The notes beneath the pieces were generated by a model. It had not been told where the DNA came from. It did not search any database and was given only the letters and a program-made list of their open reading frames with translations. DNA of 64,000 nucleotides from Actinomadura atramentaria DSM 43919 (GTDB lineage: Bacteria; Actinomycetota; Actinomycetes; Streptosporangiales; Streptosporangiaceae). Every line of letters begins with the position of its first letter. Positions within the stretch are counted from its first letter, which is position 1. Shown here one piece after another: positions 26,885 to 35,310 of the stretch. The translations under genes and the position numbers were made by a program. The stretch is from NCBI RefSeq assembly GCF_000381885.1, contig NZ_KB907220.1, positions 34,547-98,546 of the forward strand, given 5' to 3'.

Positions 26885-27679
26885 TCAGGACGCGAGGACC
26901 GCCAGCCGGTCGCTGATGCGCGCCGCGGTGCGCCGGACGGCGTCGGTGACCTGCGGAACCTCCGTTTCGGGCACCCGGTGCGACAGCGCCGCGACGCTCA
27001 CCGCGGCCACGACGCCGCCGTCCGCGTCGCGGATCGGCGCGGCCACGCCCAGGACGTCGGCGTCCAGCTCGCCGCGCGTGACGGCCGCGTCGTCGGCGCG
27101 GATGCGTTCCAGGCGCTCCCGCAGCACGTTGACGTCGGTGACCGTCGCGCCGGTGAACCTCGGGAGGCCGTGCTGGGCGACGATCTCGTCCACCTCCGGC
27201 TCGGACGCCCACGCCAGCAGCACCAGCGCCGCCGCGCCCGCGTTGATCGGCAGGACGTGCCCGCGCTCGTAGGAGAGCCGCACCGGGTGGTCGGTCTCCT
27301 CGCGCTCCAGGCACACCACGGACCCGCCCGCGCGGCGGGTCAGCAGCACCGTCTCGCCGATCTCCTCGACGAGGTCGCGCATCAGCGGCCGGGCGATCTC
27401 CGAGAGGCCGAGGCCCTTGCGCGCCAGCCGCGCCAGCTCGAACACGCGCGGGCCGAGGCGGTACCCGGCGGGCCGGTGCTCCTCGATGAAGCCCGCCGCC
27501 GAGAGGCTCTGCAGGTACCGGTACGCCGTGGACCGGGCGACGCCGAGCGCGTCGGCGACGTCCTGACCGCCGACGACGAGCCGGTTGTCGTCGAAGAGCT
27601 GCAAGATGTCGAGCGCGCGCTCGGCCGTGGAGTTCCGCTCGCGATAACCGCTCGACCGTTGGGATCGTTGTCCTGTCAT
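26885..27679 (-). CDS. IclR-family transcriptional regulator
   Basis: 264 aa. Winged helix-turn-helix at about residues 17-78 (ERALDILQLFDDNRLVVGGQDVADALGVARSTAYRYLQSL) and the IclR effector domain (about 90-260, GAAALVLLAWASEPEVDEIV). IclR regulators commonly control aromatic-acid and glyoxylate pathways. It is transcribed toward the importer operon, 210 bases from it, and is the best candidate for the factor binding the TCCTG sites in the importer and catabolic promoters. Its own ATG lies inside a perfect palindrome of the same half-site, which suggests autoregulation. Confidence 0.92.
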   Translation of the reverse strand: MTGQRSQRSSGYRERNSTAERALDILQLFDDNRLVVGGQDVADALGVARSTAYRYLQSLSAAGFIEEHRPAGYRLGPRVFELARLARKGLGLSEIARPLMRDLVEEIGETVLLTRRAGGSVVCLEREETDHPVRLSYERGHVLPINAGAAALVLLAWASEPEVDEIVAQHGLPRFTGATVTDVNVLRERLERIRADDAAVTRGELDADVLGVAAPIRDADGGVVAAVSVAALSHRVPETEVPQVTDAVRRTAARISDRLAVLAS

Positions 27680-27685
27680 ACAGGA
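27671..27685. promoter_or_regulatory. palindrome TCCTGT-CAT-ACAGGA over the iclR start codon
   Basis: Perfect 6-bp inverted repeat; the central CAT is the reverse complement of the iclR ATG. The half-site equals the left half of the sites at 22045 and 22123, though arm spacing differs. Protein bound here would block both transcription and initiation of iclR, which also suggests a leaderless message. Confidence 0.5.
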
Positions 27686-27805
27686 AGTCTAGGCCGCCGC
27701 CCCTCCCGAAACACCCCCCAGAGCAAACCCGCCACCCACGCATCACGCAAATCCCGGAACAACACCCGCGCCCGACCATGCGCGCGGTCCGCCATGCACG
27801 CAGTC

Positions 27806-27871
27806 AAGCGGGCGGGCGATCGAGCGGGCGGGCGATCGAGCGGGCGGGCGGGCGGGCGATCGAGCGGGCGC
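27806..27871. repeat. GC tandem repeat between holA and iclR
   Basis: GATCGAGCGGGCG recurs at 27818, 27834 and 27858, separated by runs of GGGC of different length. It lies in the 268-base gap between the holA stop and the iclR start. I see no gene or clear terminator in that gap. Confidence 0.75.
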
Positions 27872-27947
27872 ACGGTCGATCCGCCGGGCGAGCAGGCGAG
27901 CGGCGGACGAGCGGGCGGGTGGGTTCGGTGGTGGCGTGTGCGGGTGG

Positions 27948-28907
27948 TCAGCGGGACGCGCGGGCGGCGACGATCGTGGAGACCGTCTTCTCCAGCGCGT
28001 ACGCGGGGTCGGCGGCGCCGCCCTTCACCGCGGCGTCGGCCTCGGTGACGGCGGTCAGGGCGCGGGCCACGCCGTCGCCGGACCAGCCGCGGAGCTGGCG
28101 CTGGACGCGCTCGATCTTCCACGGCGGCATGCCGAGTTCCTTGGCCAGCCCGGCGGCGCGCGCTCCGCGCGGGGCGCCGCCGACCTTGGCGAGACCGCGG
28201 ACGCCCTGCGCGAGCGCGCTCACGATCAGGACCGGCGGGACGCCCGTCGACAGCGCCCAGCGGAGCTGTTCCAGCGCCTCCGCGAGCTGCCCGTCGATCG
28301 CCCGGTCCGCGACGGTGAAGCCGCTGACCTCGGCGCGGCCCCGGTAGTAGCGGGCGACGGCCGCGTCGTCGACCTTCCCGCCGGTGTCCGCGACGAGCTG
28401 GCTGCACGCGCCCGCCAGCTCCCGCAGGTCGTTGCCGACCGCCTCCAGCAGCGTGCGGGCGGCGTCGGCGGAGATCTTGCCGCCGGAGCCGCGGATCTCC
28501 GCGCGGATGAAGTCGACCCGCTCCCCCGCCTTGGCGATCCTGGGGCAGGCGATCTTCCGCGCGCCCGCCTTCGCGAGCCCGTCCACCAGGGCCTTGCCCT
28601 TGGCCCCGCCGTGGTGGACGGCGACGAGCCGCACGTCCTCGGCCGGGCTCTTGGCGTACCGCAGCACCTCGGCGGTGAGGTCCTTGCCGAGATCCTGCGC
28701 CGCGCGCAGCACGATGACCTTCCCGCCGCCGAACAGCGACGGCGAGGTCAGCTCGGCGAGCCGCCCCGGCTCCAGCGCCCCGGGCGCGAGGTCGACGACC
28801 TCGGTGTCGGGGTCGCCGGACCGCGCGGCGGCGACGATCTCGCCCACGGCCCGGTCGACGAGCAGTTCCTCGTCACCGACGATCAAAGTCAGGGGTTCCG
28901 GCGCCAT
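27948..28907 (-). CDS. holA: DNA polymerase III subunit delta
   Basis: 319 aa. N-terminal AAA+-like fold starting LTLIVGDEELLVDRAVGEIV, the region TSPSLFGGGKVIVLRA, a lid (GNDLRELAGACSQLVADTGG) and the C-terminal collar (LIVSALAQGVRGLAKV, with PPWKIERVQRQLRGWSGDGVARAL). Delta opens the sliding clamp in the clamp loader. It lies 61 bases downstream of comEC on the same strand, the usual actinobacterial comEA-comEC-holA order. Confidence 0.93.
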   Translation of the reverse strand: MAPEPLTLIVGDEELLVDRAVGEIVAAARSGDPDTEVVDLAPGALEPGRLAELTSPSLFGGGKVIVLRAAQDLGKDLTAEVLRYAKSPAEDVRLVAVHHGGAKGKALVDGLAKAGARKIACPRIAKAGERVDFIRAEIRGSGGKISADAARTLLEAVGNDLRELAGACSQLVADTGGKVDDAAVARYYRGRAEVSGFTVADRAIDGQLAEALEQLRWALSTGVPPVLIVSALAQGVRGLAKVGGAPRGARAAGLAKELGMPPWKIERVQRQLRGWSGDGVARALTAVTEADAAVKGGAADPAYALEKTVSTIVAARASR

Positions 28908-28968
28908 CCCGACAGCATGCCACGGCCGCCCCCGTCCCCCGCCCCGCTCCAGCGGTCCCGGCGGCCGG

Positions 28969-31866
28969 TCAGTGGCGGGAGACCTCGGTTATCCCTCCCC
29001 TCGTGCGGACGATCGCGATGTCGCCCTCGCGGTCGGTGCGGTAGGCGCGAACGCCCAGGGACGCCAGCGTGTTCAGCGTGACCGGCGACGGGTGGCCGTA
29101 GTCGTTGTCGCGGCCCACCGAGACCAGCGCGAGGCGCGCGCGGGACGCGGCGAGGAACGCGCGGTCCTGGCCGCGCGAGCCGTGGTGCGGGACCTTCAGC
29201 ACGTCCACCGGCGGGACGGACGCGGCGAGCGGCGCCTGCGCGTCGTCCTCGACGTCGCCGGGGAGGAGCGCGGAGAACCCCGGTCGGCGCGCCACCAGGA
29301 CCACGCTCGCGTCGTTGATCGTCCGGCCGTCGTCGTCCGGGGCCAGCCGGGGTTCGGCCGAGCCGGGGGCGAGGACGGTGAGCGCCAAGTCGCCGACGCG
29401 CCAGGTCTGGCCCGCCGCCGCGAGCGCGAGCGGCAGGCCGCGCGCCAGGGCGGCGGTGCGGCCGGGGCCGCGCGGCGTCGTCAGGACGAGCCGTACGGTC
29501 CGGCCGGACCGCACGCCGGGCAGCCCGTCGACGTGGTCGGCGTGCGGATGCGTCACGACCAGCAGCGGCACGTCGCGGACGCCGAGCCGGTCGAGGCAGC
29601 CGTCCACCGGCCGCGGGTCCGGCCCGGCGTCGACGACCACCGCGCGGCCGGGTCCGGCCGCGAGCACGAGCGCGTCGCCCTGGCCGACGTCGCACGCGAC
29701 CATGACCCAGCCGGGCGGCGGCCAGCCCGGCGCGACGGCCCGCAGGACGACCGCGCCGCCGACCGCCCCGACCAGCACGCCGACCACGACGACCGCCGCC
29801 GGGACGAGGAGCCGCCGGTGCCGCAGCACCAGCGCGCCGAGCCCGCACACCGCCAGCACGCCCGCCGCGCCCGCCGGACCGCGCGGCCAGGGCAGCGACG
29901 CGAACGGCAGGTTCGCGAACGCGCGGGCGGTGAACGTCACCCAGCCCACCGCCCACCCGGCCGGGACCACGACGAGCCGCGCGACGGGCAGCGCGACCGG
30001 CGCGGTGAGCGCCCCGGCGAATCCGAACAGCGTCGCGGGCGCGACGACGGGCGCGACCAGCAGGTTCGCCGCCACCGACAGCACGCCCAGCCGACCCGAC
30101 AGCATCACCAGCACGGGCGCGACCGCGACCTGCGCGGCGGCGGCGACCGCCACCGCCTCCGCGACCGGGCCGGGCAGCCGCCGCCGCAGCCGCGCCCGCC
30201 AGACCGGCGCGAGGACGAGCAGCCCCGCCGTGGCCAGCACCGACAGCGCGAACCCGTACGAGCGGGCGAGCGCCGGATCGAGCAGGACGAGCACCACGAC
30301 CGCCGCGCCGAGTGCCGGGAGCCCGCGCCGCTCCCGGCCGCCGAGCAGCGCGGCGAGCCCGACGAGTCCCATCACCGCCGCCCGCAGGACGCTCGGGTCC
30401 GGCCGCGCGACCAGCACGAACAGCGGCACCGCGCCCGCCGCGAGGACCGTCGCGACCCGGCCCCCGAGACCCACGACGCGGCATAACGCGAGCACCGCGC
30501 CGACGACGACCGCCAGGTTCGCGCCCGACACGACGAGGAGGTGGGTCAGCCCGGCCGTGCGGAAGTCCTCCGCGAGGCGCGGGTCGAGCCCGGAGACGTC
30601 CCCGACGACCATCGCGGGCAGGACGCCGCGCTGGTCGGGCGGCAGCCGCGCGACCGCCGCCCGCAGCCGCGCCCGGACGGTCCCCGCGAGACGCTGCGCG
30701 GCCGAGGGACCGGCCCGGATCTCCGGCGGCCCGCGCACGATGACCACGGCCGCGATGAGATCACCGCCGCGCGGCGGCGTGAACCGCCCCTCGAACCGCA
30801 CCCGCACGCTGGGCCCGACCGCAGCCCACCGATCATCGGACGCGATCAGCAGCACGGGCACCCGGACTCGCACCCGCCGCCCCGCGAACCCCACGGCCTC
30901 GGCCCGCGCCCGCGCGATGACCATCCGCCGCCCCGGCCGCCGCTTCACCACCGGATCACCGGTGACGACGGCCTCGACGACACCCCGCCCGCCCTCCCGC
31001 GCAAGCTCGCGAACCGGTCCGCTCCCCACGGCGGCGACCCGCAGCCCCACCCCGACGGCCGAAGCCGCAACACACACCAACGCCACCCCAACCCCAACGA
31101 ACCCGCTCACACCACCCAGCCCAACTCCCCCACTCCCACCACGCACCCCACCCAACAAGCCATCCGACACCACCCGCGCCCCGCCCAACCTCACCCGCAC
31201 GCGCCGAGCGCCAGACGCCACGCCGCGCGATGTCTCGGGCGCCCCTCGCCCCCCAGTCGGCGAGCCGCCCGACAGCACCCGCGCCCCGCTCGACCTGGCC
31301 CGCGCACCGCGAGCGCCAGGCGACGCCTTCCGCACCTCAGCCGACAAACCACCCAAAGCCCCCAGCGCTCCGTCCGGCCCCGACCGCGCCCTGGCCGTCG
31401 CAACTCGCGCGCGCCACAGGAACAGCGGTGCCGCGACGGTCGCGATCCCCGCGACGGCCCAGATCACGGCCGCCCGAGCGCCCAGCGTCACCGCCGCCGT
31501 GGCCCATACCGACACCGCAGGCACGATCAGCCGCAGATCAGCGGGCCCTGCCCCCGGGTCGAGCGCTGGGTCTCGGCTCCCATCCGGCAGCGCCGCCCCC
31601 AGGTCATGCGCTGGGTCTCGGCTCCGATGCGGCTCCGGGTCGGGTCGCTTGTCCAAGGCGCCTCCCGAGTCGGAGCCAGCGCTCGCGCTCGGACGAGAAC
31701 CGACGTCCGTGCGCGACGCCAGCTCGGAGGGCAGCCCGGTTCCCGCGTGCGGACGGGCGTCCGGGACCACGTCCGAAGCGGCTCGGCCGACCCCGCCCGG
31801 GTCGGCCCGCGAGGCAGGGGCAGGCGGTGAGCGGTCGGGCGCCGGGTCCTCGCGTGAGCGGGTCAT
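28969..31866 (-). CDS. comEC: ComEC/Rec2 DNA-uptake channel protein
   Basis: 965 aa, longer than most relatives because of an N-terminal low-complexity extension of about 180 residues (charged Pro/Ser/Asp region, then Gly/Ala/Arg repeats around GGARVVSDGLLGG). The OB-fold segment (VRVRVPVLLIASDDRW) and the Competence membrane domain (LTHLLVVSGANLAVVVGAVLAL and about eight further helices) come next. The C-terminal metallo-beta-lactamase-like domain has CDVGQGDALVL and THPHADHVDGLPG. The start overlaps the comEA stop as ATGA. Natural competence in actinomycetes is little studied. Confidence 0.93.
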   Translation of the reverse strand: MTRSREDPAPDRSPPAPASRADPGGVGRAASDVVPDARPHAGTGLPSELASRTDVGSRPSASAGSDSGGALDKRPDPEPHRSRDPAHDLGAALPDGSRDPALDPGAGPADLRLIVPAVSVWATAAVTLGARAAVIWAVAGIATVAAPLFLWRARVATARARSGPDGALGALGGLSAEVRKASPGARGARARSSGARVLSGGSPTGGRGAPETSRGVASGARRVRVRLGGARVVSDGLLGGVRGGSGGVGLGGVSGFVGVGVALVCVAASAVGVGLRVAAVGSGPVRELAREGGRGVVEAVVTGDPVVKRRPGRRMVIARARAEAVGFAGRRVRVRVPVLLIASDDRWAAVGPSVRVRFEGRFTPPRGGDLIAAVVIVRGPPEIRAGPSAAQRLAGTVRARLRAAVARLPPDQRGVLPAMVVGDVSGLDPRLAEDFRTAGLTHLLVVSGANLAVVVGAVLALCRVVGLGGRVATVLAAGAVPLFVLVARPDPSVLRAAVMGLVGLAALLGGRERRGLPALGAAVVVLVLLDPALARSYGFALSVLATAGLLVLAPVWRARLRRRLPGPVAEAVAVAAAAQVAVAPVLVMLSGRLGVLSVAANLLVAPVVAPATLFGFAGALTAPVALPVARLVVVPAGWAVGWVTFTARAFANLPFASLPWPRGPAGAAGVLAVCGLGALVLRHRRLLVPAAVVVVGVLVGAVGGAVVLRAVAPGWPPPGWVMVACDVGQGDALVLAAGPGRAVVVDAGPDPRPVDGCLDRLGVRDVPLLVVTHPHADHVDGLPGVRSGRTVRLVLTTPRGPGRTAALARGLPLALAAAGQTWRVGDLALTVLAPGSAEPRLAPDDDGRTINDASVVLVARRPGFSALLPGDVEDDAQAPLAASVPPVDVLKVPHHGSRGQDRAFLAASRARLALVSVGRDNDYGHPSPVTLNTLASLGVRAYRTDREGDIAIVRTRGGITEVSRH

Positions 31867-32690
31867 GTTCGGACTCGTTGTCTCAGGTCGGCGAAGCGGC
31901 GTTCGCCTATCCCGGAGACCTCGCGCAACTGGTCGACCGAGCGGAAGCCGCCGTGCTGGGTGCGGTAGGCGAGGATGCGTTCGGCCAGGACCGGGCCGAC
32001 GCCGGGGAGTCGTTGCAGGTCGTCGGAGGTGGCGGTGTTGAGGTCGATCGGGGCGGAGTCCGTCCCGCCGGCCGGTCCGCTGCCCGGAACGGCGCCCGGG
32101 GCCGGAGGCGGGATCGGGCTCGCACCTGGGACGCCTACCGGGATCTGTTCACCGTCCACCACCGGGCGAGCCAGGTTGAGGGGGCCTGTGCCCGCACCGG
32201 GGCGAGGGCCGCCCGCCGCGCGGAGGGCGTCCGCCACACGTGCGCCCGCAGGCAGGGTCACGACGCCCGGATGGCGGACCTTCCCTAGGACGTGGACGAG
32301 CACCGTCGAGCCGGACGAGGACGGCGTGGCCGGACCCACCGGAGCCGACGCCCCGGGGCCTGACACCAGTGCCGCCGCCGGAGCGTCCCGGCCCGGTGTG
32401 GGATCGGCGGCCGTGCGCGGACGCGCCAACCACAGGAACAGCAGCGCCACCAGCACCGCGAGCACCCCGGCCGAGACCAGCACCCGTGCCCCGCGCGCGC
32501 CCGGCGACCAGAGCCGACCGGGCGGCTCTGGGCCGACGCGCAGACGGCCCGACGGAGGCAGTCCACTCGGGGCCTCCGAAGAACCGGACGCACCCGAAGA
32601 ACCCGGCCCACCCAAGGTTCCCGAGGCATCAGGAACCCCCGAAGCGAGCGACGACGGCAGAGACGAGCGAAGACGTTCGGAGAGTCGCAT
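31863..32690 (-). CDS. comEA: ComEA helix-hairpin-helix DNA-binding protein
   Basis: 275 aa from ATG 32690; a GTG at 32708 is also in frame, but TAGCGT lies just before the ATG and may be the -10 of a leaderless transcript. A Pro/Ser/Gly-rich cytoplasmic N-terminus, one membrane segment (VLVSAGVLAVLVALLFLWLA), a SLBB domain (VHVLGKVRHPGVVTLPAGARV) and the C-terminal double helix-hairpin-helix (IDLNTATSDDLQRLPGVGPVLAERI). It binds DNA outside the membrane and hands it to ComEC, with which it is co-translated. Confidence 0.93.
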   Translation of the reverse strand: MRLSERLRSSLPSSLASGVPDASGTLGGPGSSGASGSSEAPSGLPPSGRLRVGPEPPGRLWSPGARGARVLVSAGVLAVLVALLFLWLARPRTAADPTPGRDAPAAALVSGPGASAPVGPATPSSSGSTVLVHVLGKVRHPGVVTLPAGARVADALRAAGGPRPGAGTGPLNLARPVVDGEQIPVGVPGASPIPPPAPGAVPGSGPAGGTDSAPIDLNTATSDDLQRLPGVGPVLAERILAYRTQHGGFRSVDQLREVSGIGERRFADLRQRVRT

Positions 32691-32753
32691 GCCCGCGACG
32701 CTAGGCACCCGCCCCGACGCCGCGCGAAATCCGGCGGAGGCTGTGGATAACCC

Positions 32754-33620
32754 TCAGAGCTGCGGCGCGACCACGACCCCCAGCATCCCCGGCCCCACAT
32801 GCGCGCCGATCACCGGCCCGACCTCCCCGACGTACACGTCCTCCACGTCCGGGATCCGCGCCCGCAGCCGCTCCGCCAGCGCCTCCGCCCGCCCGGCCGC
32901 CGCCAGATGCTGCACCCCGAGGTCCACCCGCCGCTCGCCGGCCTCCGCGACGACGAGCTCTTCGAGGCGCGCGAGCGCCCGAGCCGACGTGCGCACCTTC
33001 TCCAACGGCGCGATCCGCCCGTCCTGAATTCCGAGCAGCGGCTTCATCATCAGCGCCGACCCGAGCAGGTTCGCCGCCGCCCCGATCCGCCCGCCGCGTC
33101 GCAGGTGCTCCAGCGTGTCGACGTAGAACAGCGACCGCGACTCGTCCGCCCGCCGCAGCGCCGCCGCGGCGGCTTCCTCGGCGGACGCCCCCCGCAGCGC
33201 GAACGCGGCGGCCGTGAGCGCCGACAACCCGAGGCCGAGCCCGATCGTCCCCGAGTCCACGACGTGGACGGGAACGGGCGCGGACTCGGACGCGAGCCGG
33301 GCCGCCTCCACCGTCCCCGACATCTCGGCCGACAGATGCACCGAGACGATCGCGGTGACGCCCCGCTCCCCCACCGCCCGGTACGTGTCGGCGAACCGCT
33401 CCGGCGCGGGCCGGGACGTCGTGACGGGCTTCCACTCGCGCAACGCCTGCGCCGCCTCGGCCGTGGTGATGTCGTTCTCGTCCCGCACCGAGCCGCCCAC
33501 GGAGATCTGCAGCGGAACGACCGTCACCCCGTGCCGCTCGGCGAGCCCCGGCGGCAGGTAGGCGGTGGAGTCGGTGATGACGGCGACCTCGGTGCGCGGG
33601 GCACCGTCAACGCTTCCCAT
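32754..33620 (-). CDS. DegV-family fatty-acid-binding protein
   Basis: 288 aa from ATG 33620 (MGSVDGAPRTEVAVITDSTAYLPPG); a GTG at 33635 is possible but neither start has a Shine-Dalgarno, and TACGCT seven bases before the ATG suggests leaderless expression. The DegV signature VITDSTAYLP is at the N-terminus, with the EDD-fold motifs MSGTVEAARLA and VDSGTIGLGLG. Relatives (FakB) bind a fatty acid for phosphorylation by FakA kinase; no kinase gene is nearby. Its place upstream of comEA is standard in actinomycetes. Confidence 0.92.
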   Translation of the reverse strand: MGSVDGAPRTEVAVITDSTAYLPPGLAERHGVTVVPLQISVGGSVRDENDITTAEAAQALREWKPVTTSRPAPERFADTYRAVGERGVTAIVSVHLSAEMSGTVEAARLASESAPVPVHVVDSGTIGLGLGLSALTAAAFALRGASAEEAAAAALRRADESRSLFYVDTLEHLRRGGRIGAAANLLGSALMMKPLLGIQDGRIAPLEKVRTSARALARLEELVVAEAGERRVDLGVQHLAAAGRAEALAERLRARIPDVEDVYVGEVGPVIGAHVGPGMLGVVVAPQL

Positions 33621-33665
33621 GCAGGGAGCGTACACAAAGGACCGATTCGGGATATTTCTGGTGAA

Positions 33666-34880
33666 TTACGGCTGGACGGGAACTCCGCCGCGCCACACCC
33701 GCAACGCCCGCAGCCCGAACGACCACGCGAACGCGCCCTCGTGGTCGGCGTCCCACAGCACGATGTCGGCGAGCATGCCCGGCGCGAGCGAGCCCCGGTC
33801 GCCCGCGTGCAGCGCCGCCGCCCCGCCGAGCGTCGCGGCCCGCAGCGCCTCGTTGACCGTCATCCCGTACATCGCGACGGCCAGCCCGATGACCAGCGGC
33901 ATCGAGGTGATGCCGCACTGCCCGGGGTTGTGGTCGGTGCCGAGCGCGACGGTGACGCCCCGGTCGAGCATGGACCGCACGGGCGCGGGCGGCCGCGCCG
34001 CGTTCAGCCCGCTGCCGGGGCAGACCGTCGCGGTGACGCCCGCGTGCGCGAGCGCCTTGACGTCCTCCTCGGTGGCCTCGGTGAGCAGGTCGGCGGACGC
34101 GCAGCCGACCTCGGCGGCGACCTGCGCCGCGCCGATCCGCTCGTGGGCGCAGGCGTGCATCCGCGCCCGCAGCCCGGCGCGCTTGCCGGTGAGCAGCAGC
34201 GCCCGCGCCTCCTCGGCGCTGAAATGGCCCTCGTCGCAGTACACGTCGATGGACTGCGCGCCCGCCGCGGCCGCGTCGCCCGCCCACAGCCGGACGGCCT
34301 CGATGTAGTCGCGGCGGCGGCCGAAGTACTCGGGCGGCAGGATGTGCGCGGCGAGGAACGTCTTGTGGATGCGCGGCATCGACGGCTCGCTCTCCAGCGA
34401 CTGCAGCAGCCGGATGTCGGCCAGCTCGCCGTCGCGGGTGAGGTGGTAGCCGGTCTTGGCCTCGACCGTCGTGGTGCCCGCGTAGATCCACTGCCGGAGG
34501 CGTTCGCGGACGCCGTTGCACAGGGTCCACGGGTCGGTGCCGCGCGTCACGGTGACGGTGGAGTTCACGCCGCCGCCCGCCGCGGTGATCGCCGAGTCCG
34601 ACGAGCCGCTGGTGCGCATCGCCAGCTCGGCCCAGCGGTTGCCCGCGTAGACCGGGTGGGAGTGCGCGTCGATCAGGCCGGGCGTGACCAGGCCGCCGCC
34701 GAGGTTCTCGACGTGGTCGACGTCGACGATGTCGTCGATGACGCCCGGCACGCTCTGCGGCAGGTCCGACGCGGTCCCGGCCCAGACGATGCGGTCGTCG
34801 TGGATGAGGACGGCGGCGTTGCTGCAGACGTCGGTGCCCGTCCAGAGCCTGCCGATGTTCGTCAACAGCCGTACCGTCAT
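33666..34880 (-). CDS. hutI: imidazolonepropionase
   Basis: 404 aa. Amidohydrolase fold with the metal motif DAHSHPVYAGNR (His73, His75), the substrate loop TVEAKTGYHL and the late GTDHNPGQCGITSMP. It opens imidazolone propionate to formiminoglutamate in histidine degradation. No hutU, hutH, hutF or hutG gene adjoins it, so the pathway is split across the chromosome. Preceded by a long untranslated stretch up to 35107 that could be a structured leader. TACACT on the minus strand at about 35114-35119 is a candidate -10. Confidence 0.93.
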   Translation of the reverse strand: MTVRLLTNIGRLWTGTDVCSNAAVLIHDDRIVWAGTASDLPQSVPGVIDDIVDVDHVENLGGGLVTPGLIDAHSHPVYAGNRWAELAMRTSGSSDSAITAAGGGVNSTVTVTRGTDPWTLCNGVRERLRQWIYAGTTTVEAKTGYHLTRDGELADIRLLQSLESEPSMPRIHKTFLAAHILPPEYFGRRRDYIEAVRLWAGDAAAAGAQSIDVYCDEGHFSAEEARALLLTGKRAGLRARMHACAHERIGAAQVAAEVGCASADLLTEATEEDVKALAHAGVTATVCPGSGLNAARPPAPVRSMLDRGVTVALGTDHNPGQCGITSMPLVIGLAVAMYGMTVNEALRAATLGGAAALHAGDRGSLAPGMLADIVLWDADHEGAFAWSFGLRALRVWRGGVPVQP

Positions 34881-35247
34881 GGGATCACCGGCCGACGCGG
34901 GAAGGGGCGCCCAGGGGCGCGGCGGATGCGGGGGGTGCTGCCGGCGGGAGGTGGTGGGCGCCGCCCGCTCTCGTTCCGGGTCCTGCCATAAGAGAGGCCA
35001 CCTGCTCTCGATCCGGAGCGCCGACTGGGTGCCGGCGGAACCACCTGGGAGGTACGGGTGGCCGGCCGACCACCGCGAGCAACGAGACCGTAGATATCGG
35101 TTTCGTCACGGTAGTGTACCGAGGGTCCCGCCGACAACCTCTGCGCCGCGAACGTCTCGCGCGGCGCGGAAGTTCCCGGTGCTCACCCTACGGAGCGGGA
35201 TCACGCGGTCAAGCGGAATCGGGAAGATGTCACCGATCGGAAATCGA
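34881..35247. other. gene-free stretch upstream of hutI
   Basis: No convincing gene on either strand. On the minus strand it would be transcribed as a leader of about 230 bases for hutI from a weak TACACT -10 near 35114; it contains several stems, including GAGAG/CTCTC around 34992-35010 and a GGCCGGCC-rich segment near 35060-35070. I could not match it to any riboswitch class I know. The part nearest hflX (35130-35247) shows nothing recognisable before the terminator. Confidence 0.5.
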
Positions 35248-35273
35248 CCCGGCCCGGTGTCCACCGGGCCGGG
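35248..35273 (-). terminator. hflX terminator
   Basis: CCCGGCCCGGTG pairs with CACCGGGCCGGG over 12 bp (2-base apparent loop), 37 bases after the hflX stop. Confidence 0.7.
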
Positions 35274-35310
35274 CCGTGCCGTTCCGCGCGCGTCCGCGCC
35301 GGTCAGCCGG

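Noticed and set aside
28384..32041. Long plus-strand frames (700 and 978 codons) opposite comEC
   Set aside because: They are antisense to holA and comEC, full of Arg/Thr/Ser runs, with no domain pattern; the minus-strand genes have clear conserved motifs.
34885..35109. A 74-codon minus-strand open frame upstream of hutI
   Set aside because: No ribosome-binding site, low-complexity Pro/Ala C-terminus and no recognisable motif; more likely leader RNA.
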